Source: Pseudomaricurvus hydrocarbonicus
GTDB lineage: Bacteria > Pseudomonadota > Gammaproteobacteria > Pseudomonadales > Cellvibrionaceae
NCBI RefSeq assembly: GCF_011602365.1
Contig: NZ_JAAONZ010000001.1
Span: forward strand, 496,001-560,000
DNA: 64,000 nucleotides
Reading direction: 5' to 3'
The position numbers and the translations under genes are program-made. Under the pieces are notes generated by a model that had not been told where the DNA came from, did no database searches, and saw nothing but the letters and a program-made list of their open reading frames with translations. The first letter of the stretch is position 1; every line of letters begins with the position of its first letter. Below are positions 55,384-64,000 of the stretch, piece by piece.

Positions 55384-57975
55384 TTACGCCGCCTGAGCTT
55401 GCAGGGGGTCATGGTCCAGTTGGGGCTTTCCCAAGGGTTTTACCAGCAATATCAATCGCGGCAATAACGTTAAGGCTGCCAAGATCGCCGCCAGCATGGC
55501 GAAGCTGGTTAACAAGCCAAAATAGATCGTGGGAATAAAATTGGACAAGGCCAGGATGGAAAAGCCCACCACAATAATCACGGAGGTATAAAACATCGCC
55601 CGCCCGATGGAAGCGTGAGAGCGATGCATCGCCGCAATGTAATCGCCATCCACGGCAAATTCTTTCTTGTAACGATGAATGTAGTGAATGGTATCGTCTA
55701 CCCCAATGCCCACGGTAATTGCCGCGATGGTAATGGTCATCATATCCAGTGGCACGCCCGCCAACCCCATGCCGCCCAGCACAGTAGCCGCCGCCAGCAA
55801 ATTAGGCACAATCGCGATTATCGCCATCACAATAGAGCGAAACAACACGACAAACATAAGCACGATGCCGATGAACACGGCCCCTAGAGTGACGATCTGG
55901 GACTTGTACAGACTTTGCAGCATATTGTTGTACAGCACCAGCAAACCAGAAAAGTGCACCTTATCCGCATCAAAACCCAGTTCATTTATCGTGTACTGCC
56001 TGATTTTTTCCAGCAACTCGGCGCGGCGTAAGCCTGGGTAGGTTTCTTTAACCCGAAGTGTAATCCGCGTTTGCTCAATGTCCTCGGCCAAATACGGATC
56101 GAACATGACACTGCTGACTTCTTCAGGTAACGACTTCTGAATCAGCGCCATTTCAAAATCATTCAAGGGCGCGCCATTGATGTCACTGGCCACCTCATAG
56201 GCCGTTGCCAAAGACTGCACCTTGCCGACTTCAGGCAGGGCATCCAGATAGTTTTGCAGTTTGCTGATTTCAGCTACTCCGGCGCTGGTAAACCAGTAAT
56301 CCTGACGACTATGTTGATCCGGTGACTGCTCATTAAAAGGATCCGCTTCGCCGAAAGGGTCTTCCTCATCAAAGCTGTCCGCAGACGCAAAAGGATCCAG
56401 TTCAGCACCAGTTTCCGCAAAGGGGTCATCCTCTCCGGCCGCGCTGGCAGTATACAAAGGCTCTTCGTCTGGCGCATCGAGAGTGATATCAAGGGTGATG
56501 GTGCCCCCCAGGTTCTTATCGATGACGTACATGCCCTGATAAATTTCGGTGCTTTCATGGAAGTAATCAATGAACTTATTTTCCACTTCCAAGCGACTGA
56601 CCCCATACACACTGACGATAGCAATCAGGACACTCAGCCACAGCACCAGATTACTGTGTCGCTGTGTAAAACGGGAAAAGAGCAGCGTGAACGCGGCTGA
56701 GTTATCCCCTTTATCCTTCGGTTCACCTTTGGGCAGTATCATCAGGCCCGCCGGGATAATCACAAACGACAGAATCAAAGACACGGCCAAACCGATGGAC
56801 ATCATCCAGCCAAAATCGATCACAGGGCGGATGTTACTGACAACCAGAGACGCAAACGCCACCATAGTGGTCAGGGTGGTATACAGGCAAGGGAGAGCCA
56901 TAAAGGCGACAGTATTCATGACCAGCTCGGCCTGTGGAGCGTCCGGCGTGGCTTTGTGGAACTCGCGGTAGCGCACCAGTAAATGAATTGTGATCGCCAG
57001 GGAAATGATCAATAGCAGGGCTACAAAGTTGGACGAGATAACGGTCAAACGCCAATCAATCCAACTCAGAAACCCCAGCATGATCAATACCGCCGTCATG
57101 CTGCTGAGAATCGGCAGAATGACAAAACGCTTTTGCCTGAAAATGATGGCCATCACAATGATCATGAAGGCCAGCACTCCGATCCCGAATATACGCAGAT
57201 CGCTCTTGATAAAGTCGATCATGTCCGCTGTGATCATGGTGGCACCGCCCACAAACAACTGTGCTCGATCCTGATAGCCGGCGACCACGTCTCGCACCAA
57301 CTGTACCCGCTGGTGATCCCGTGCGGCCACTTCAGTCCGGTAATCGCGGAATTCCCGGGTCACCCGCTCCAGCTCAATCACTTCGGCTGAACTGAGACCG
57401 TCTTGGCTACGTTTCAAGCGCAAGGCATCACGATGGCGAACCATCTCCAAATAACGGTTATCAACCTGCAGGTTGAGCATCAACGCCGTCGTTTGACCGT
57501 CGGGGCCCAGCAACAAATTTTTGTACAGCGGGCTGTTCAGATATTCTTTTTTAGCCGCTTGTCGGTCTACTCCCGGTGTCAGTAGGGTTCTTGCCTCATC
57601 AATATCACCCAGAGAGATTTTTGGGCTGTACAGCAAGGGGGCATCCAGCATTGAGAGAATACTGACAACCCCGGGCACTTGACTCAGGTCATCAGACAGC
57701 TGCTTCATCAGGTCAATGGAGGCGTCAGAAAAAAGGTCCTGCTCCGGCCGGAAAGTAACGATTAAAAAATCACCACTTTGATAGCGCTGGTTCATTTCCC
57801 GAAAATAATCCAGATCTGAATCATGCTCCAACGTCAAGGAGTCAGAGGACGCGTCCAGCTTTAAATGGGTAAGCCCCGACGCCATCCCCAAAGCCAAAAG
57901 ACAAACCAGCATCAGTGTCAGTTTGGGGCGCGCTATAACCCACGAACGGTAAATGGTAACCAGATGTTCGAACAT
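55384..57975 (-). CDS. RND/MMPL-superfamily exporter
   Basis: An 863-residue inner-membrane transporter with the duplicated RND layout: helix 1 (LTLMLVCLLALGMASGLT), a periplasmic loop (about 40-230), helices 2-6 (GVLAFMIIVMAIIFRQKRF...), helix 7 near 440, a second loop, and helices 8-12 (VTLGAVFIGIVLMFVVLFRS, MTITIAAITVGIGVDDTIHYIHRYKKE, RND-typical). The second periplasmic loop carries an acidic insert with four DPF motifs (about residues 515-550). It resembles sterol-sensing/HpnN-like exporters of lipids or hydrophobic compounds rather than AcrB, and no membrane-fusion partner is adjacent. ATG 57975 is the first good start. Confidence 0.9.
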   Translation of the reverse strand: MFEHLVTIYRSWVIARPKLTLMLVCLLALGMASGLTHLKLDASSDSLTLEHDSDLDYFREMNQRYQSGDFLIVTFRPEQDLFSDASIDLMKQLSDDLSQVPGVVSILSMLDAPLLYSPKISLGDIDEARTLLTPGVDRQAAKKEYLNSPLYKNLLLGPDGQTTALMLNLQVDNRYLEMVRHRDALRLKRSQDGLSSAEVIELERVTREFRDYRTEVAARDHQRVQLVRDVVAGYQDRAQLFVGGATMITADMIDFIKSDLRIFGIGVLAFMIIVMAIIFRQKRFVILPILSSMTAVLIMLGFLSWIDWRLTVISSNFVALLLIISLAITIHLLVRYREFHKATPDAPQAELVMNTVAFMALPCLYTTLTTMVAFASLVVSNIRPVIDFGWMMSIGLAVSLILSFVIIPAGLMILPKGEPKDKGDNSAAFTLLFSRFTQRHSNLVLWLSVLIAIVSVYGVSRLEVENKFIDYFHESTEIYQGMYVIDKNLGGTITLDITLDAPDEEPLYTASAAGEDDPFAETGAELDPFASADSFDEEDPFGEADPFNEQSPDQHSRQDYWFTSAGVAEISKLQNYLDALPEVGKVQSLATAYEVASDINGAPLNDFEMALIQKSLPEEVSSVMFDPYLAEDIEQTRITLRVKETYPGLRRAELLEKIRQYTINELGFDADKVHFSGLLVLYNNMLQSLYKSQIVTLGAVFIGIVLMFVVLFRSIVMAIIAIVPNLLAAATVLGGMGLAGVPLDMMTITIAAITVGIGVDDTIHYIHRYKKEFAVDGDYIAAMHRSHASIGRAMFYTSVIIVVGFSILALSNFIPTIYFGLLTSFAMLAAILAALTLLPRLILLVKPLGKPQLDHDPLQAQAA

Positions 57976-58427
57976 GTATTCGCCTTGAAAGTAAAATCAG
58001 TCGTCATCCTGACAGCCGTACTAAAATCCCAGTATTATGAGTAAATCTCCCTCAAAAGGGAAACCAGAAAACCAAAACAGCCATGGCAATTGAGAAAAGA
58101 GCCCCTACCCACTTCACAATACGTTAGTTTTCACTAACTCGGATCACATAAACACAAAAGAGTCCCACTCATCGCCTCTGAACAGCCGCCCACACGTGAT
58201 CACTTTTTGTACTGACACAAAACCTCAACTTTATTCCAGCCCCCATCAAGGCTAACATGTCTTGAGTCAGCACCATTAGGAATGGTCATATACTGATCAA
58301 GTCACCGCCTCCGGAAACAATTGAAACTGAAGAGGCGCTCCAATAATTTGGCGCCCAAAAATTTTGTACGCTGAATCTCGCCATACCGTGAGCCGCGCAC
58401 ACCTGCCGGTAACCAACAGATGAGCCC
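57976..58427. other. Divergent intergenic region between the RND and FHA genes
   Basis: No gene in 452 bases. It contains a perfect small dyad GTTAGT-TTTC-ACTAAC (58123-58138), which could be an operator or hairpin. No clear promoter is seen for either gene. Confidence 0.4.
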
Positions 58428-59279
58428 ATGTTAAAGATTCAATTTAAAGATAAGCGACAAGACCCGATCTGGATTGTTGAGCGTCGCTACACCATCGGAA
58501 GCTCTGGTGACAATCATTTGGCAGTCAGCGATGCCAGCTTATCCCCATTACACGCTCGACTGCTCACAAAAGACAATAAACTGTTCCTAAAAGACAACAA
58601 CACCCAAACCGGTAGCTACGTTAATGAGCGTCGGGTGACTGAAAAGCAATTATTACCCGGAGACACCATCCGTCTGGGTCAGGTAGAATTCAACATTCTC
58701 GATTCACGCTCGCCTTCGAGCGACAGCACCAGCCCTCAGTCAATTCGCCCCCACTGGTCTCTCGTAGCCAAAAGCGGCAGCTTGTCGGGGCGAGAGTTCT
58801 TGATCACTTCGACACCGTCCACTTTGGGCCGGAGCAGCCAATGCGATATTTGCATTCCCGGCTCCCACCTTTCAAGACAACATCTTCAACTGACACTCAT
58901 AGAACAAGAACTGCACCTTCGTGATCTGGGATCGGTCAATGGCACCTATCTGAATGATCAACGCATTGTGGAAGCGATTGCCAAGCCCGGCGATCAACTT
59001 CGCCTGGATGTCCATTGCTTCCACATTATTGGGCCCGGCGACGCTAGCGACAACCAGCGAACCGCGCGCTCTTGCACTGGAGTGCCAGGCCCGGTTAAAC
59101 GAAAAGCCGTAACCACGGCGCCGAAACAATGGAAAACCAAACCCACATCACCTGGCAATCGAATCACGCCAGAGCTTGAAGCTGCGGCCCCCATGCCAAA
59201 ATGGGTGTCAAGTTTAAGTGTGTTGCTCTGCGGTACCCTGCTGGCAACTTTAATATATTTGTTCGTTCTCGGGCATTAG
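58428..59279 (+). CDS. Double FHA-domain protein with C-terminal membrane anchor
   Basis: A 283-residue protein. FHA1 (about 22-92) has IGSSGDNHL, SPLHARLL and TGSYVN; the conserved Arg after the first Gly is Ser, so phosphopeptide binding may be lost. FHA2 (about 117-203) is canonical: LGRSSQCDICIPGSHLSRQHLQL and GSVNGTYLN. After a basic linker there is one hydrophobic C-terminal segment (WVSSLSVLLCGTLLATLIYLFVLGH, 259-283), predicting a tail-anchored inner-membrane protein facing the cytosol. FHA domains read phosphothreonine, so a partner of the Ser/Thr kinase at 40382 is possible, though the genes are 15 kb apart. ATG 58428 follows GAG. Confidence 0.9.
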   Translation: MLKIQFKDKRQDPIWIVERRYTIGSSGDNHLAVSDASLSPLHARLLTKDNKLFLKDNNTQTGSYVNERRVTEKQLLPGDTIRLGQVEFNILDSRSPSSDSTSPQSIRPHWSLVAKSGSLSGREFLITSTPSTLGRSSQCDICIPGSHLSRQHLQLTLIEQELHLRDLGSVNGTYLNDQRIVEAIAKPGDQLRLDVHCFHIIGPGDASDNQRTARSCTGVPGPVKRKAVTTAPKQWKTKPTSPGNRITPELEAAAPMPKWVSSLSVLLCGTLLATLIYLFVLGH

Positions 59280-59416
59280 CGGCCACCCATCCTGGATGAT
59301 TGGTGCCTAATCGTGCAGCCGAGTTCAATAGAAGGTTAATCAACGATTAAAACCAGTACCGAAGCAACATCTCAGATCCACTGCACCAAGTTATCCGCAC
59401 TCGTCCCGACAAAGAA

Positions 59417-60220
59417 TTACTCGGTAAGGTAAAGCTGCTTTAAGCGTAGCAGGTCTTCTCCGGACAACCCCATTCCTTCATTCAGGTAACCCATAACGCT
59501 GCCATATCGCGACTCCACCCCGTCAAAGAAAGCCTCGATATTATCGCGATGAACTCCGCAGTAAGGCATCAACCAGCTGCGCTCCCAGTACTCAACCTTG
59601 GCATCGCGAAGATGCTGCTCAACCAGTTGTATCAAACCCGCAGAATCAAAGTATTCCTGTGTCAGCAGATAATCGTCGACCACGACATCCCTTGGAACAC
59701 CCAGCGCTGACAGAATCAATGCTGCGGCCAGCCCCGTTCGGTCTTTACCGGCCGAACAGTGAAAAACACTGGCTGCGCCATCATTTGTTAACAACCCCTG
59801 AAATAAACGAGCGTAGTGAGGCGCGACGTCATCAATGCAGGAACGGTAAGAGCTCACGACAAGCTGGTGTGCGCTGTCGGAACTGAGCTTCTCGGCAGCC
59901 ATGTATTCCCAGAACTTGGACATGCTGCCGATGGACATTTCGTAGTCGTCATAAATACTGGCTCTGACTGGCTGGCTGGGACTGCGCCGCTGCTCATCCT
60001 GTCGGCGAAAGTCGTGCACCGCCGTGACGTTCAGTGCAGCCAAAGTATCAAGATCCTCTGTCGTCAAGTTCGCCAAGTGCCCACAGCGAAAGATCTTACG
60101 CCAAACAACCTGACGATCATCTTCGGTGATATACCCGCCCAGATCTCGAAAGTTAATACCGCCGTCCAACGGCAGCTCCCTTGTCGGAAGGTTTACTGCA
60201 TCACTCATAGTTTTTCCCAT
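59417..60220 (-). CDS. Protein tyrosine/serine phosphatase (Y_phosphatase3 family)
   Basis: A 267-residue Cys-based phosphatase. The N-terminal segment LPLDGGINFRDLGGY is the family hallmark. The P-loop is HCSAGKDRTG (Cys nucleophile, Arg; lipid-phosphatase-like Lys and Asp inside, HCxxGKDRTG). DYLLTQEYFDS after the P-loop is also typical. The family (Mycobacterium PtpB-like) can act on phosphotyrosine, phosphoserine/threonine and phosphoinositides. No signal peptide, so cytosolic unless exported unconventionally. ATG 60220 has AGG nearby; ATG 60208 is an alternative. ubiX lies 33 bases upstream on the same strand, suggesting cotranscription with mpl-ubiX. Confidence 0.9.
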   Translation of the reverse strand: MGKTMSDAVNLPTRELPLDGGINFRDLGGYITEDDRQVVWRKIFRCGHLANLTTEDLDTLAALNVTAVHDFRRQDEQRRSPSQPVRASIYDDYEMSIGSMSKFWEYMAAEKLSSDSAHQLVVSSYRSCIDDVAPHYARLFQGLLTNDGAASVFHCSAGKDRTGLAAALILSALGVPRDVVVDDYLLTQEYFDSAGLIQLVEQHLRDAKVEYWERSWLMPYCGVHRDNIEAFFDGVESRYGSVMGYLNEGMGLSGEDLLRLKQLYLTE

Positions 60221-60253
60221 TTACGCCTGACCGGGCAACAGCTTAACCCGATC

Positions 60254-60868
60254 TCAGTCTTCACCCCAACGAGGCATGATGTCCTGATCAATGCCACACT
60301 GGTCCAGAATACGTGCCACAACAAAGTCGACTAAATCTTCAATGGTTTGGGGACGGTGATAAAAGCCAGGACTGGCAGGAATAATCATTGCCCCCATTCG
60401 GGTTAATTTGAGCATATTTTCCAAATGAATCTCTGAGTACGGCGCTTCGCGAGGCACTAAAATTAACTGCCGTCGCTCTTTCAGCGCGACGTCGGCGGCA
60501 CGCTCAATCAAATTGTTACTCGCTCCGCACGCAATCGCTGAGAGAGTACCACCACTGGCAGGGCAGACAATCATCTTGGAAGGAGAGCTGGAACCTGAGG
60601 CGACCGGCGAGAACCAGTCCTTCTTGCCCAACACAATTAACTGATCGTCTTCAGCCCCATACCGCTCAGACAAAAAGGCCTGCTGCTCTTCGATACCATC
60701 CGGCAATGTGAGCTTGGTTTCCGTGTCAATTACCACTTGAGCAGCATTGGACACCATCAAGTACACCCGGCATTCGGCCGCCAACAAACATTGCAATAAG
60801 CGCAATGCGTATTGAGCGCCGGAGGCCCCGGTAATGGCCAGAGTGACGGTTTGTGCAAAAAGACTCAT
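60254..60868 (-). CDS. ubiX: Flavin prenyltransferase UbiX
   Basis: A 204-residue enzyme that prenylates FMN to make the cofactor for UbiD-type decarboxylases in ubiquinone synthesis. Family blocks: [130 protein letters not shown]. The length is usual. It overlaps the mpl stop by four bases, indicating coupling. Confidence 0.97.
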   Translation of the reverse strand: MSLFAQTVTLAITGASGAQYALRLLQCLLAAECRVYLMVSNAAQVVIDTETKLTLPDGIEEQQAFLSERYGAEDDQLIVLGKKDWFSPVASGSSSPSKMIVCPASGGTLSAIACGASNNLIERAADVALKERRQLILVPREAPYSEIHLENMLKLTRMGAMIIPASPGFYHRPQTIEDLVDFVVARILDQCGIDQDIMPRWGED

Positions 60869-62262
60869 GCCTTGACCCTCGCATCGTCAGTCGCCTGTAT
60901 GCGCGCCAACAATTTTTGATGAATCCCGCCGAATCCACCGTTCGACATCACCACCACATGACTGCCAGGTTCAATCAGCTGCAAACACTGATCAATCATG
61001 TCATCCACACTGCTAACCAGCTGGGCAGCTGCACTACTGGCATCGACCACATCCTGCAGCGACCACTCCACGTCCTCGGGCTGCAACCACAAAACACAAT
61101 CGGCGTTCGCCGTTGCCGCCGCCAGCTGGGACTTGTGCATTCCCATACGCATCGTGTTGGACCGGGGCTCAATCAAAGCAATGATCTTGTCTTCCGCAAC
61201 ACGCGCTCGCAGCCCCGCCAAGGTCGTCTCAATCGCCGTAGGATGGTGCGCAAAGTCATCGTATAACCGCACCCCTGCGGCCTCACCCAGACACTCCATC
61301 CGACGTTTGACACCCTCAAATAAACTCAGAGCCTGCACGGCAATACCGGGGGTAACCCCCACATTTCGCGCAGCAGCGGCAGCGGCTAACCCGTTGCGAA
61401 CGCTATGCAGACCGGTCTGCGACCAGGTCACTTCACCCGCGCATTCACCGTCGTACCACAACTCAAAATGCGAACCGTCATCGCTCAGTAGTCGCGCCTG
61501 CCACTCACAATCTTGCTTCTCTTCCTGACCCTTGATGGTGGTATGTACCACGGGTGTCCAACACCCTTTAGCCAGTACATCATCCAACGCCGGCTCATTA
61601 TCCGGTGCGACAATCAGGCCATTGCCAGGCACTGTGCGAATCAAATGGTGAAACTGTGTTTGAATTGCGGCCAAATCTGCAAAAATATCAGCGTGATCAA
61701 ACTCCAGGTTATTCAAGATCACGGTTCTGGGCCGATAGTGTACAAATTTTGAGCGCTTATCGAAAAAGGCACTGTCGTACTCATCGGCCTCCACCACAAA
61801 GAATGGACTTTCCCCAAGACGCGCTGATGTCGCAAAATTTTTGGGCACACCTCCGATCAGATATCCCGGGGACATATTTGCGTATTCCAGCACCCAGGTC
61901 AGCATAGAGGCAGTTGTGGTCTTACCGTGTGTGCCCGCGACCGCCAAAACCCACTTATCCTGTAACAGGTGATCACACAGCCACTGAGGACCCGAAGTAT
62001 ATGCTAAGCCTTTGTTTAACACGGCCTCAACCACTGGATTACCACGGCTCATGGCATTCCCGATGACGACCAGGTCTGGCTCGGGGTTTAGCTGTGCCGG
62101 GTCAAAGCCTTCGATAAGCTCAATACCCGCCGCTTCCAGCTGTGTACTCATGGGGGGGTATACGTTGGCATCGGAGCCGGTTACCTTGTGACCAAGTGAC
62201 TTGGCCAGTTGTGCCAGGCTGCCCATAAATGTGCCGCAGATACCTAGGATATGAATGTGCAT
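60865..62262 (-). CDS. mpl: UDP-N-acetylmuramate:L-Ala-gamma-D-Glu-meso-DAP ligase
   Basis: A 465-residue Mur-ligase-family enzyme that reattaches recycled murein tripeptide to UDP-MurNAc. [31 protein letters not shown] at the start, ATP loop [46 protein letters not shown], and [17 protein letters not shown] (Mpl rather than MurC type). The length is near E. coli Mpl (457). ATG 62262 begins the conserved N-terminus; ATG 62268 is 2 codons upstream. It pairs functionally with the peptidoglycan genes at 29-37 kb. Confidence 0.96.
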   Translation of the reverse strand: MHIHILGICGTFMGSLAQLAKSLGHKVTGSDANVYPPMSTQLEAAGIELIEGFDPAQLNPEPDLVVIGNAMSRGNPVVEAVLNKGLAYTSGPQWLCDHLLQDKWVLAVAGTHGKTTTASMLTWVLEYANMSPGYLIGGVPKNFATSARLGESPFFVVEADEYDSAFFDKRSKFVHYRPRTVILNNLEFDHADIFADLAAIQTQFHHLIRTVPGNGLIVAPDNEPALDDVLAKGCWTPVVHTTIKGQEEKQDCEWQARLLSDDGSHFELWYDGECAGEVTWSQTGLHSVRNGLAAAAAARNVGVTPGIAVQALSLFEGVKRRMECLGEAAGVRLYDDFAHHPTAIETTLAGLRARVAEDKIIALIEPRSNTMRMGMHKSQLAAATANADCVLWLQPEDVEWSLQDVVDASSAAAQLVSSVDDMIDQCLQLIEPGSHVVVMSNGGFGGIHQKLLARIQATDDARVKA

Positions 62263-62538
62263 AATCATCACTCTGAGGGTTTTTGATAGCTTATCACGGC
62301 TGTTAAGAATCGTTCCAACCACAAGCACCCAACTTTCTCTGGGCAACCAGGCTGCGGGCCGCAAATCACCTTATTCCGCCTTCAAAACGATGAATTTTCG
62401 ATCAAATTAACGTATGATGCGCGCCTTTCAATATTGCTGTACTCAATCGCCAGTCACGGCTCATCAGCACTCTCAACTGACGATTTAGACGATTAACACT
62501 GCCGATGCCTTCACCGGCACTCTACCAAGGTATCTTTC

Positions 62539-63801
62539 ATGGCCAAGAAAAACGCTTTCTACGCACAATCCGGCGGCGTCACAGCTGTCATTAATGCCTC
62601 TGCCTGCGGGGTAATTGAAACAGCTCGCAAGCATAAGAAAGACATAGGCAAAGTCTATGCCGGCCATAACGGCATCATTGGCGCTCTGCGTGAAGAGCTG
62701 ATTGATACCAGTAAAGAGACTGCTAAAACCATCGCAGCACTTCGCCACACTCCTTCCGGCGCCTTTGGCTCTTGCCGTTACAAGCTCAAGAGCCTGGAAG
62801 AAAACCGAGCTGAGTACGAACGACTGATTGAAGTATTTAAGGCACACAACATAGGCTATTTCTTTTATAACGGCGGCGGTGACTCCGCCGACACGTGTTT
62901 AAAGATTTCACAATTGTCGGAAACCATGGGCTATCCGATCCAGGCCATTCATGTCCCCAAAACCGTGGACAATGACCTGCCCTTCACCGATAACTGCCCA
63001 GGTTTTGGTTCCGTCGCCAAGTACGTTTCAGTCTCCATCAAAGAAGCCGCGCTGGATGTCGCCTCAATGTGCGACAGCTCTACCAAGGTTTTCATTCTGG
63101 AGGTCATGGGACGTCATGCAGGCTGGATTGCCGGCGCCAGCGGGCTGGCCGCCCAGGAAGAAGGCGATGCTCCACACATCATCCTTTTCCCTGAGATTGC
63201 CTTCGATAAGGCTAAATTCCTAAAGAAGGTCAAAGCGACCGTTAAGAAGCACGGCTATTGTGCCATCGTCGCGTCAGAGGGCGCACAATACAAAGACGGC
63301 CGCTTCCTTGCCGACTCGGGTCAGGTGGATGCCTTTGGTCACACCCAGCTTGGTGGCGTCGCTCCCACTCTGGCGACCATGATCAAAGATGAACTGGGTT
63401 ACAAGTACCACTGGGCAGTTGCAGATTACTTGCAGCGAGCAGCCCGTCACATCGCTTCTGCCACCGATGTTGAGCAGGCTTACGCCGTTGGCCAGGCTGC
63501 CGTTGAAATGGCCCTGGCAGGAAAAAATGCTGTCATGCCAGGTATCGTCCGCGGCAAGGGTAAGAGATACTCCTGGACTATTCAGGAATCCCCATTGGAA
63601 AAGATCGCCAACGTTGAAAAAATGATGCCTCGCGATTACATTTCTCGTGATGGCTTTAGTATTACAGAAAAAGGCCGAGCCTATTTTGAGCCCTTGATTC
63701 AGGGTGAAGACTACCCTCCATATAAAAACGGCATCCCCCAGTATGCAAGGCTGAAAAAAGTGATGGTGCCCAAACAATTGAAAATTCCCTTTAAGGTTTA
63801 A
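62539..63801 (+). CDS. Pyrophosphate-dependent 6-phosphofructokinase
   Basis: A 420-residue PFK-family enzyme phosphorylating fructose-6-phosphate, reversibly, with PPi. Substrate motifs: YAQSGGVTAVINASACG, NGGGDSADTCLK and PKTVDNDLPFTDNCPGFGS, then EVMGRHAGWIAGASGLA. The Asp in GGGDS (equivalent of Gly104 of E. coli PfkA) and the Lys of PKTVDND (Gly124 in ATP enzymes) are the known PPi-specificity signature. The start ATG 62539 follows AAGG at 9-10 bases. It is transcribed divergently from mpl. No other glycolytic gene is in the window. Confidence 0.95.
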   Translation: MAKKNAFYAQSGGVTAVINASACGVIETARKHKKDIGKVYAGHNGIIGALREELIDTSKETAKTIAALRHTPSGAFGSCRYKLKSLEENRAEYERLIEVFKAHNIGYFFYNGGGDSADTCLKISQLSETMGYPIQAIHVPKTVDNDLPFTDNCPGFGSVAKYVSVSIKEAALDVASMCDSSTKVFILEVMGRHAGWIAGASGLAAQEEGDAPHIILFPEIAFDKAKFLKKVKATVKKHGYCAIVASEGAQYKDGRFLADSGQVDAFGHTQLGGVAPTLATMIKDELGYKYHWAVADYLQRAARHIASATDVEQAYAVGQAAVEMALAGKNAVMPGIVRGKGKRYSWTIQESPLEKIANVEKMMPRDYISRDGFSITEKGRAYFEPLIQGEDYPPYKNGIPQYARLKKVMVPKQLKIPFKV

Positions 63802-63870
63802 ACCCGAGCACTCAAATAATGCCAGGAAGTTATAACGTTAAGGAGTAATGAGTTAAACAGCTAAAGAAGG

Positions 63871-64000
63871 ATGACTCCTTTGCGTTACATAACTAAGTTG
63901 GCCCTGTCCGCTGTTTGGCTGCTTCCTTTGCAGCCATCGGCCTGTACAGACAGCACCTTGCCAGCCAACCACATCAGCGTCGCGGCCCCTTATTACCCAA
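63871..64000 (+). CDS. Start of an exported protein, cut by the window edge
   Basis: An open frame runs from ATG 63871 past the end: MTPLRYITKLALSAVWLLPLQ, then PSACTDSTLPANHISVAAP. The N-terminus is a signal peptide (positive RYITK, hydrophobic core, cleavage or lipidation near PSAC). An alternative TTG start at 63880 has AAGG at better spacing (about 9 bases). The family cannot be told from 43 residues. It is 70 bases after the phosphofructokinase gene on the same strand. Confidence 0.55.
   Translation, partial: MTPLRYITKLALSAVWLLPLQPSACTDSTLPANHISVAAPYYP

Noticed and set aside
1-64000. CRISPR arrays, insertion sequences, phage genes, tRNA or rRNA
   Set aside because: Reading the whole window showed no regularly spaced repeats, transposase motifs, tRNA T-loop sequences in gaps or rRNA text.

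Overview
The window reads as chromosomal DNA of a gammaproteobacterium, probably from the marine, lipid- or alkane-degrading relatives of Pseudomonas (Cellvibrionales, Alcanivorax or Ketobacter type). The main evidence is the block lipA-lipB-ybeD-dacA-rlpA-mltB-rodA-mrdA-rlmH-rsfS-nadD-proA (27315-40214, all minus strand), whose order matches Pseudomonas as I recall it. Supporting signs are a PPi-type phosphofructokinase, two large TonB receptors with no partner lipoprotein gene, a DUF3080 lipoprotein beside lipA, and mpl/ubiX. I see no rRNA, tRNA, CRISPR array, insertion sequence or phage gene. The species assignment is inference.

Left part (1-13.2 kb): a 5'-truncated zinc-binding peptidase-like gene, a cysteine synthase/CBS-type enzyme fused to a glutaredoxin domain, a truncated haemoglobin, an acetyltransferase, a TonB receptor followed by an exported SurE-type nucleotidase, a BlaI/BlaR-like pair whose sensor carries an extra M23 peptidase domain, and an RhlB-like helicase.

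13.3-21.8 kb is the most coherent accessory locus. It holds DoxX, 3-hydroxybutyrate dehydrogenase, an alpha/beta hydrolase, a TonB receptor, a sodium:solute symporter and a divergent TetR regulator. Two near-identical promoters, one for the symporter and one for the TonB receptor, each consist of TTGACA, a 17-bp spacer filled by the same 16-bp dyad, and TTTAAA. The dyad in front of the symporter also overlaps the probable tetR promoter. This predicts a small local regulon for outer- and inner-membrane uptake of one substrate. A hydroxybutyrate-type ester or oligomer is a guess from the neighbouring enzymes.

21-29.5 kb: YqaE, carbonic anhydrase, fructosamine kinase, glycerophosphodiesterase, a DUF255 thioredoxin-fold protein, DUF3080, lipA, lipB, ybeD. 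29.7-40.2 kb is the cell-elongation/peptidoglycan and NAD/proline block. 40.4-46.9 kb: a large membrane Ser/Thr kinase, the monothiol glutaredoxin grxD, then argD and argF. A terminator-like hairpin lies in the argD leader.

47-64 kb: gamma-glutamyltransferase, a GH31-family lipoprotein that seems to have lost its acid/base residue, a GlpD with seven hexapeptide repeats inserted, a GntP permease, an RND exporter with DPF repeats, a double-FHA tail-anchored protein, a tyrosine phosphatase, ubiX, mpl, PPi-dependent phosphofructokinase, and the start of an exported protein cut by the window edge.
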